Shown here one piece after another: positions 15,101 to 19,849 of a stretch of DNA of 19,849 bases. The stretch covers positions 1 through 19,849 of the forward strand of contig CAJBJW010000159.1 of the NCBI GenBank assembly GCA_903953455.1, given 5' to 3'. The stretch is from an uncultured Pseudomonadota bacterium (GTDB lineage Bacteria > Pseudomonadota > Gammaproteobacteria > Methylococcales > Methylomonadaceae). The notes below the pieces were generated by a model. The model was not told the origin of the DNA. It was given only the letters and a program-made list of their open reading frames with translations, and did not search any database. The stretch's first letter is position 1; every line of letters begins with the position of its first letter. The position numbers and the translations under genes were made by a program.

Positions 15101-15493
15101 TTAACGTTTTGAGTATTGTGGACGTTTTCTCGCTTTGTGTAAGCCGATTTTTTTACGTTCAACTTCACGTGAGTCACGTGTTACGAAACCTGCTTTTCTT
15201 AACGCAGGACGAAACGTTTCATCATATTCCATCAACGCACGGGTTAAACCGTGACGAATCGCACCAGCTTGACCTGAAGGGCCACTGCCTTTAACGATAA
15301 TATTTAAGTCGAATTTGCCGATCATATCAACACATTCTAAAGGTTGGCATGACACCATTTGATCTGTTTTACGACCAAAATATTCTTCTAATGTTTTGGT
15401 GTTAACGATAATTTTGCCAGTACCTACTGTTGCATAAACTCGCGCTGTCGCACTTTTACGACGGCCAGTTCCATAATATTGCGTTGCAGCCAT
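15101..15493 (-). CDS. rpsI: 30S ribosomal protein S9
   Basis: 130-residue small-subunit protein whose C-terminal tail reaches the P-site tRNA. It matches E. coli S9 along its whole length: QYYGTGRRKSATARVY at the start, GQAGAIRHGLTRALMEYD in the middle, GFVTRDSREVERKK, and the basic C-terminal tail ending RKRPQYSKR, the invariant S9 end. Length is identical to E. coli (130). It starts three bases after the rplM stop on the same strand, as in nearly all bacteria, so the two are co-transcribed and probably translationally coupled. GAG in the end of rplM is the only Shine-Dalgarno-like element. Confidence 0.98.
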   Translation of the reverse strand: MAATQYYGTGRRKSATARVYATVGTGKIIVNTKTLEEYFGRKTDQMVSCQPLECVDMIGKFDLNIIVKGSGPSGQAGAIRHGLTRALMEYDETFRPALRKAGFVTRDSREVERKKIGLHKARKRPQYSKR

Positions 15494-15496
15494 GTT

Positions 15497-15937
15497 CTAT
15501 TTACTCGCTAATAATTCTAAAACTTTAGGTTGTTGCGCTTGATGATCGTGTTCTGCACCAGCATACACTTTCAACTTTTTGAACATAGCGCGACCCAATG
15601 GGTTGTTAGGTAACATACCTTTCACAGCAGTCGTTAAAATACGATCTGGGAATGTTTTTCTTAATTTACCAAGTGATACTGTTTTCAAGTTACCAATGTA
15701 ACCTGTGTGATGTTGGTAAAGTTTATTTTTTTCTTTATTACCAGTCACACCGATTTTTTCAGCGTTGACAACGATGATGTAATCACCAGTATCAACGTGT
15801 GGTGTATATTCTGGTTTGTGTTTGCCACGAAGACGAAGGGCAATTTCAGAAGCAAGACGACCTAACGTTTTGCCTTCTGCATCAACCACATACCACTCGC
15901 GTTTTACTTCTGCGGGTTTTGCGCTAAATGTTTTCAT
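15497..15937 (-). CDS. rplM: 50S ribosomal protein L13
   Basis: 146-residue early-assembly large-subunit protein. MKTFSAKPAEVKREWYVVDA at the N-terminus, GKTLGRLASEIALRLRGKHK, YTPHVDTGDYIIVVNAEKI and the C-terminal segment AVKGMLPNNPLGRAMFKKLKVY-AG are all characteristic. It is four residues longer than E. coli L13 (142), from extra C-terminal residues (ELLASK). It is the first gene of the rplM-rpsI operon. In E. coli, L13 represses its own operon through the mRNA leader; a promoter and a short hairpin followed by T's are visible in the leader here. There is no good Shine-Dalgarno before the ATG. Confidence 0.98.
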   Translation of the reverse strand: MKTFSAKPAEVKREWYVVDAEGKTLGRLASEIALRLRGKHKPEYTPHVDTGDYIIVVNAEKIGVTGNKEKNKLYQHHTGYIGNLKTVSLGKLRKTFPDRILTTAVKGMLPNNPLGRAMFKKLKVYAGAEHDHQAQQPKVLELLASK

Positions 15938-15954
15938 TGTATTTATTTTTTATC

Positions 15955-15976
15955 AAAAAATCTCAATAATTTGAGA
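15955..15976 (-). promoter_or_regulatory. Hairpin plus T-run in the rplM leader
   Basis: On the minus strand TCTCAA-ATTA-TTGAGA is followed at once by TTTTTT, 17 bases before the rplM ATG. The 6-bp stem is weak for a terminator, but the shape is that of an attenuator. It could also be part of a structure bound by L13. Confidence 0.4.
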
Positions 15977-16027
15977 GCTAAAATTTCAAGTAAATCACCA
16001 GCTTTCTTAGCCGATTCTTATGCCACC

Positions 16028-16057
16028 ATTATAGACTAGGATGCCCCTAGATAACAA
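16028..16057 (-). promoter_or_regulatory. Sigma-70 promoter of rplM-rpsI
   Basis: On the minus strand, TTGTTA (-35, 4 of 6) is followed by an 18-base spacer and a perfect TATAAT, giving an expected leader of about 85 bases to rplM. The inverted repeat CTAGG-N5-CCTAG (16036-16050) sits inside the spacer and uses the rare CTAG tetranucleotide twice. Confidence 0.65.
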
Positions 16058-16078
16058 CCCGTATATGACACGAATTAC

Positions 16079-17431
16079 TTATAATTTAATATTTAGTGAA
16101 TGTAATTTACGATATAAATGCGTTCTTTCCATACCAACGACCGCCGATAATTTCGCTACACTACCGCCAATTTTCTCAAAATGGTATTCTAAATACGCTT
16201 TTTCAAAATGATCTCTTGCCTCTTTAAGCGGCAAATTAAAGAACTCCGGCACAGAAGACATCGTCATTGAATCACTGCTTATCATGCCAAGCGCATTTTT
16301 CACTTCATCGAGTTCAATATCCTCACCCACGCCTAGAATCATCAAGCGTTGCACGACATTTTTTAACTCACGCACATTGCCATGCCAGCCATAATTGCGT
16401 AAATAATTCTGCGCTGCCATTGAAAAACGACGAAAGGCTAACTTTTCATGCGTCACAAAATAATCAACATAAAAATTCAATAACGCAGGAATATCTTCAC
16501 TGTGTTCGCGTAGCGGTGGAATAGCTAACGTGACTTCATTGAGCAAATAATAGAGTTCATGGCGAAAACGCCCAAAACGCACTTCATCATCAAGCACCAT
16601 TCGCGTTGAAGCCGCAATATGCACATCGACGTTCACCGCTTCACTGCCACCCACGCGTAAAAACGAACGTGACTCAAGAGCGCTTAATAAACGCAATTGT
16701 GTTTCCTTGTCCATATCGCCAATTTCACCCAAAAACAACGTCCCTTTATTCGCTCGCTCCAGCAAACCTTGATAAACACGATGTCCGTCTTCCTTACCAA
16801 AAAATTCAACGGCTGAATTTTCAGGTGAAATACTGCCTACAGCCACATTGATAAAAGGACCATTGCGATGCGCACTGTTATTGTGCAAATACCGCGCATA
16901 TAACTCTTTCCCTACGCCCGCTTCGCCGACAAATAGCACACGCGTGTCATGCTGCGCTAAACGCTTTAATTGTTCTTTGGTTCGCGCAACAACTGCGCTT
17001 TTTCCCACCGGTTCTATATCCACCGTCACAGACTGCCAACCACCTTTTTCGTGTTGAGCAAGCTCAAGAGCTCGTCCAACCACGAGTAATAACTTGGCCA
17101 GTGAAAGCGGTTTTTCCAAAAAATCATACGCCCCCAGACGCGTTGCTTCAACGGCAGCCTCAACTGAACCATGCCCTGACATCATAATGACGGGACATAG
17201 CATTTTATCTTCAGCTAACCATTCTTTAAGAAGTGTAATGCCATCGGTGTCTGGCATCCAAATATCAAGCAAAATCAAATGCGGTTGCATCGTGCTTTTT
17301 AATAATTTAGCTTCTGCGGCATTCTCGGCTCGACTGACTTGATAGCCTTCATCTTCGAGAATTTCGCTTACTAAATGACGAATATCGGGTTCATCATCAA
17401 CAACTAAAATACGGGGTGATTGATTGCTCAT
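16079..17431 (-). CDS. NtrX-like response regulator with degenerate AAA+ domain
   Basis: 450-residue regulator with a receiver domain, an AAA+ domain and a Fis-type HTH. The receiver (1-120) is intact: Asp12/Asp13, phospho-acceptor Asp56, Ser85, Lys107. The AAA+ domain keeps Walker A GEAGVGKE (169-176) and sensor-II-like GNVRELKN (351-358), but three key elements are gone. The region that should hold the sigma-54-contacting GAFTGA loop reads FFGKEDGHRVYQGLLERA. Walker B reads TLFLGE, with Gly235 for the Asp; I checked the codon (GGT). The arginine finger in FRHELYYLLN is Leu296. The HTH (about 424-446, SVAKLSAVVGMERTHLYRKL) looks functional. NtrX family members often lack GAFTGA. No sensor kinase gene adjoins, so it is an orphan. 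Expected behaviour: phosphorylation-controlled DNA binding without sigma-54 activation. Confidence 0.88.
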   Translation of the reverse strand: MSNQSPRILVVDDEPDIRHLVSEILEDEGYQVSRAENAAEAKLLKSTMQPHLILLDIWMPDTDGITLLKEWLAEDKMLCPVIMMSGHGSVEAAVEATRLGAYDFLEKPLSLAKLLLVVGRALELAQHEKGGWQSVTVDIEPVGKSAVVARTKEQLKRLAQHDTRVLFVGEAGVGKELYARYLHNNSAHRNGPFINVAVGSISPENSAVEFFGKEDGHRVYQGLLERANKGTLFLGEIGDMDKETQLRLLSALESRSFLRVGGSEAVNVDVHIAASTRMVLDDEVRFGRFRHELYYLLNEVTLAIPPLREHSEDIPALLNFYVDYFVTHEKLAFRRFSMAAQNYLRNYGWHGNVRELKNVVQRLMILGVGEDIELDEVKNALGMISSDSMTMSSVPEFFNLPLKEARDHFEKAYLEYHFEKIGGSVAKLSAVVGMERTHLYRKLHSLNIKL

Positions 17432-17454
17432 AAAAAATTCTATTAATTTACTAA

Positions 17455-17473
17455 AATAATGAGAATCATGGCA
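17455..17473. promoter_or_regulatory. Fur-box-like sequence between the NtrX-like gene and fba
   Basis: ATAATGAGAATCAT (17456-17469) matches 13 of 14 bases of the left and centre of the E. coli Fur consensus, but the right half (GGCAC) does not. It lies 25 bases before the regulator ATG and about 100 bases before fba. The rest of the 143-base gap holds a weak fba promoter candidate (TTATAT at 17508, TAGAAT at 17531). Confidence 0.25.
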
Positions 17474-17561
17474 CTGTCTGCGGTGAGATGCAAACGTTTA
17501 TGCTTTTTTATATGAAAGGCAATTGTGTTGTAGAATGGACGCCGATCACTTTATTAATTTC

Positions 17562-17568
17562 AAGAGGA
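17562..17568 (+). promoter_or_regulatory. Ribosome binding site fixing the GTG start of fba
   Basis: AAGAGGA six bases before the GTG at 17575. It decides against an ATG at 17488 that would add 29 residues not found in the family. Confidence 0.75.
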
Positions 17569-17574
17569 TTTCTC

Positions 17575-18657
17575 GTGTCACAAAAATTATCTGCTCTTAT
17601 CCCCGCTGGCGTTGTTACTGGCGAAAATGTGCAAAAAGTCTTTGCATTTTGTAAAGAAAATCACATGGCATTACCTGCTGTTAACGTGATTAATACTGAT
17701 TCGATTAATGCCGTTTTAGAAGCCGCAAGCAAAGCAAATTCAGCAGTCGTGGTTCAGTTCTCCAATGGTGGTGCGCAGTTTGTTGCAGGAAAAGGCTTAA
17801 AACTGAGCGGTCAAGAAGGTGCCATATTAGGCGCAATTTCAGGTGCGCAGCACATTCATACCGTCGCTAAACATTACGGTGTTCCAGTCATTCTTCATAC
17901 TGACCATGCAGCAAAAAAATTATTACCGTGGATTGATGGCCTGCTTGATGCGGGGGAAAAACATTTCATTGCAACTGGTGAGCCCCTATTTAGTTCACAC
18001 ATGCTCGATTTATCTGAAGAATCTTTGCATGAAAATATCGACATTTGCGCCCACTATTTAGAGCGTATGAATAAAATTGGCATGACACTCGAAATTGAGC
18101 TCGGTTGCACGGGCGGCGAAGAAGACGGCGTGGATAATAGCCATCTTGATCAATCATCACTCTACACACAACCTCAAGATGTGGCTTATGCGTATGAACA
18201 TTTAATCAAAATCAGTCCTCGTTTCACCATTGCCGCGTCTTTTGGAAATGTTCATGGTGTCTACAAACCTGGCAACGTAAAACTGACACCCACTATCTTG
18301 CGCGACTCACAAGCATTTGTATCTGAAAAATTTGCACTGTCTAAAAATGCATTAGATTTTGTTTTCCACGGTGGATCAGGTTCATCAGCAGCCGAAATTG
18401 AAGAAGCCATCAGTTATGGCGTCATCAAAATGAATATTGATACCGACACGCAGTGGGCAACATGGAAAGGTGTTATGGAATATTACAAAAATAATGAAGG
18501 GTATCTGCAAGGTCAAATCGGAAATCCCGATGGTGACGATAAACCCAATAAAAAATATTACGACCCACGCGTTTGGCAGCGTGCAGGTCAACTTGAAATG
18601 ATTACCCGCCTAGAGCAAGCCTTCGCAGAACTCAATGCCGTAAACAGCTGGAAATAA
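17575..18657 (+). CDS. fbaA: Class II fructose-bisphosphate aldolase
   Basis: Cytoplasmic zinc-dependent aldolase of glycolysis and gluconeogenesis, splitting fructose 1,6-bisphosphate into DHAP and glyceraldehyde 3-phosphate. The 360-residue product aligns with E. coli FbaA (359) along its length. Catalytic Asp110 and zinc ligand His111 lie in VILHTDHAAKKLLPW; the other zinc ligands are His227 (NVHGVYKPG) and His265 (FVFHGGSGS), with Glu175 in LEIELGCTGGEEDGVDNSH. NIDTDTQWATW is the phosphate/cation site, and the C-terminal NKKYYDPRVW is typical of class IIA. The start is GTG, chosen for its AAGAGGA site and because it aligns with the E. coli N-terminus. It stands alone between two oppositely oriented regulator genes, with no gapA, pgk or tkt neighbours. 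Confidence 0.97.
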   Translation: MSQKLSALIPAGVVTGENVQKVFAFCKENHMALPAVNVINTDSINAVLEAASKANSAVVVQFSNGGAQFVAGKGLKLSGQEGAILGAISGAQHIHTVAKHYGVPVILHTDHAAKKLLPWIDGLLDAGEKHFIATGEPLFSSHMLDLSEESLHENIDICAHYLERMNKIGMTLEIELGCTGGEEDGVDNSHLDQSSLYTQPQDVAYAYEHLIKISPRFTIAASFGNVHGVYKPGNVKLTPTILRDSQAFVSEKFALSKNALDFVFHGGSGSSAAEIEEAISYGVIKMNIDTDTQWATWKGVMEYYKNNEGYLQGQIGNPDGDDKPNKKYYDPRVWQRAGQLEMITRLEQAFAELNAVNSWK

Positions 18658-18664
18658 GTTTTTT

Positions 18665-18699
18665 CGATACGCATGACGAAAATCACGTCATGCGTATCG
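18665..18699. terminator. Perfect 14-bp hairpin between convergent genes
   Basis: CGATACGCATGACG and its exact complement CGTCATGCGTATCG flank a 7-base loop, eight bases after the fba stop and 12 bases from the convergent regulator stop. It is the longest perfect stem in the window. A T-run lies on its 5' side only, so it is not a canonical intrinsic terminator in either direction. Confidence 0.6.
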
Positions 18700-18710
18700 C
18701 ATTATCAACA

Positions 18711-19849
18711 TTAACCATCTACGCAATTTAATTGATATTTTTTCACACGATAACGAAGTGTTTCTCTCGTGGTACCCAAAGCGCGTGCCGCCGCCATTAA
18801 ATTATTATCTGCTCGCTCAAGCGCTGTTTTAATAATAAATTTATCCATATCCTCAAGCGGCATACTACCATCTAGTGGGAGATGAATATGGGTGGTATCG
18901 GCTGTATAAAGTGTGTTATCAACGTTTTTTCCAAGTTGCAACCACTGCACTGGAAATAAACTGCTGTCTGCAAACAACACACATCGCTCAATTACATTAC
19001 GTAATTCACGCACATTGCCGCGCCAATCGTGAGATTTTAATTTCTTCCATACTTCTGGCGGGATTTGTTTCACTTGACGACCTGCTTTTGCATTGTATTC
19101 CGCCACAAATAACGGCACCAACTCATCTAAATCATCTACCGCTTCACGCAAAGGCGGCAAGTTAATCGAAAAAACATTCAACCGGTGATATAAATCCGCG
19201 CGAAATGTTCCCGCTTGTGCCATCGATTCTAAATCTCGATTACTCGCGGCAATAATTTGCACATCAACGGTAATTTCTTTTTCACTGCCCAAGCGTCTAA
19301 CTTTATGATCTTCAATGACTTTAAGTAGTTTAGCTTGCAGTTCTAGAGGCATTTCACCGAGCTCATCCATAAATAATGTGCCGCCATCCGCTTGCTCGAG
19401 TAAACCGCGATGCCTTCCTGTTGCGCCTGTAAACGCCCCAGCTTCATGGCCAAAAAGCTCAGACTCTAATAATTCACGAGGCAAAGCAGCGCAATTGACT
19501 TCAATCATCGGCTGCAATGCGCGAGAACCGCCATAATGCAAAATACGCGCAATTAATCCCTTACCAGTTCCCGTTTCGCCACCAATAATCAATGCACTAA
19601 ACGGCACTTGCGTTAATCGCATTAACAGCTTTCGAACATCCTGCGCGGCAGTACTCTGTCCTATAAAAGCGTCTGGCGAATATTTACGATAACCTTGCTT
19701 TGTTTCATCAATGACTCGCCGACGCATCGTTGCACTTCGCGCTGCGCTTGCTACAATCAAATCTAAATGATCCAAATCACAATGTTTTTCTAAAAAATCA
19801 TACGCACCCAGACGCAACGCTCGAACAGAATCTGGCACATTACCAAAAC
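18711..19849 (-). CDS. Sigma-54-dependent NtrC-family response regulator, N-terminus cut by right edge
   Basis: Transcription activator for sigma-54 promoters. The visible part (about 378 residues) begins inside the receiver domain at FGNVPDSVRALRLGAYDFLEKH, whose Lys is the conserved switch residue. Numbering from the Val codon at 19838, the AAA+ domain has Walker A GETGTGKG (87-94, with Gly where Glu is usual), ELFGHEAGAFTGA with the intact sigma-54 loop (134-139), Walker B TLFMDE (154-159), the arginine finger Arg219 in FRADLYHRL, and GNVRELRN. A Fis-type HTH closes the protein (MAAARALGTTRETLRYRVKKY, about 348-368). The reading frame is open to the window edge; the GTG at 19838 is internal and is not the start. 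The cognate kinase must lie outside the window if it is adjacent. The target genes are unknown. Confidence 0.92.
   Translation of the reverse strand, partial: FGNVPDSVRALRLGAYDFLEKHCDLDHLDLIVASAARSATMRRRVIDETKQGYRKYSPDAFIGQSTAAQDVRKLLMRLTQVPFSALIIGGETGTGKGLIARILHYGGSRALQPMIEVNCAALPRELLESELFGHEAGAFTGATGRHRGLLEQADGGTLFMDELGEMPLELQAKLLKVIEDHKVRRLGSEKEITVDVQIIAASNRDLESMAQAGTFRADLYHRLNVFSINLPPLREAVDDLDELVPLFVAEYNAKAGRQVKQIPPEVWKKLKSHDWRGNVRELRNVIERCVLFADSSLFPVQWLQLGKNVDNTLYTADTTHIHLPLDGSMPLEDMDKFIIKTALERADNNLMAAARALGTTRETLRYRVKKYQLNCVDG

Noticed and set aside
16267..17342. Four plus-strand open frames of 69-85 codons inside the NtrX-like gene
   Set aside because: Antisense shadows with His/Ser/Cys-rich, domain-free translations and no start signals.
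16079..19849. The two NtrC/NtrX-type regulators as a recent tandem duplication around fba
   Set aside because: Their sequences differ strongly throughout (receiver end, loop region and HTH), so they are distant paralogues and not a recent duplication.

Overview
The window reads as a stretch of a moderately AT-rich gammaproteobacterial chromosome. Housekeeping proteins (Tgt, RplM, RpsI, FbaA, AnmK) match the E. coli proteins closely as I remember them. The di-haem cytochrome c peroxidase, HME-RND metal efflux and NtrC/NtrX-type regulators suggest a respiring environmental bacterium. A Thiotrichales/Beggiatoa-like host would fit, but that is a guess from composition and gene style. There are no tRNA or rRNA genes, CRISPR arrays, insertion sequences or phage genes, and no non-coding gap exceeds about 160 bases.

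Layout. (1) 1-672, minus: 5' part of anmK (cell-wall sugar recycling), running off the left edge. (2) 748-6919, plus: a metal-efflux operon made of a small His-containing exported protein, a CzcC-like outer-membrane channel, a CzcB-like adaptor, a CzcA-like RND pump and a DUF3240 protein, closed by a perfect hairpin. (3) 7013-7708, minus: a short-chain dehydrogenase, divergent from (4) 7838-10392, plus: tgt, a tusA-like gene and a zinc-type CDF exporter with a duplicated-looking C-terminal domain. (5) 10544-12304, plus: cytochrome c peroxidase and a 2-Cys peroxiredoxin, a peroxide-defence pair. (6) 12382-14987, minus: a three-gene lipid-carrier glycosylation module (GT2, LAB_N membrane protein, ArnT-like GT83). 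(7) 15101-15937, minus: rplM-rpsI with a recognisable promoter and leader. (8) 16079-17431, minus: an orphan NtrX-like response regulator whose AAA+ domain looks catalytically degenerate. (9) 17575-18657, plus: class II fructose-bisphosphate aldolase with a GTG start. (10) 18711-19849, minus: an intact-looking sigma-54-dependent NtrC-family regulator, cut by the right edge.

The window handles metals twice: an RND pump moving ions across the envelope and a CDF exporter clearing the cytoplasm. Next to this sit peroxide detoxification and a lipid or glycan modification module. Nothing here is an obviously new system. The best candidates for undescribed biology are the two small accessory proteins flanking the RND pump, the degenerate NtrX-like regulator, the extended CDF protein in a tgt-tusA operon, and the GT2/LAB_N/GT83 module.
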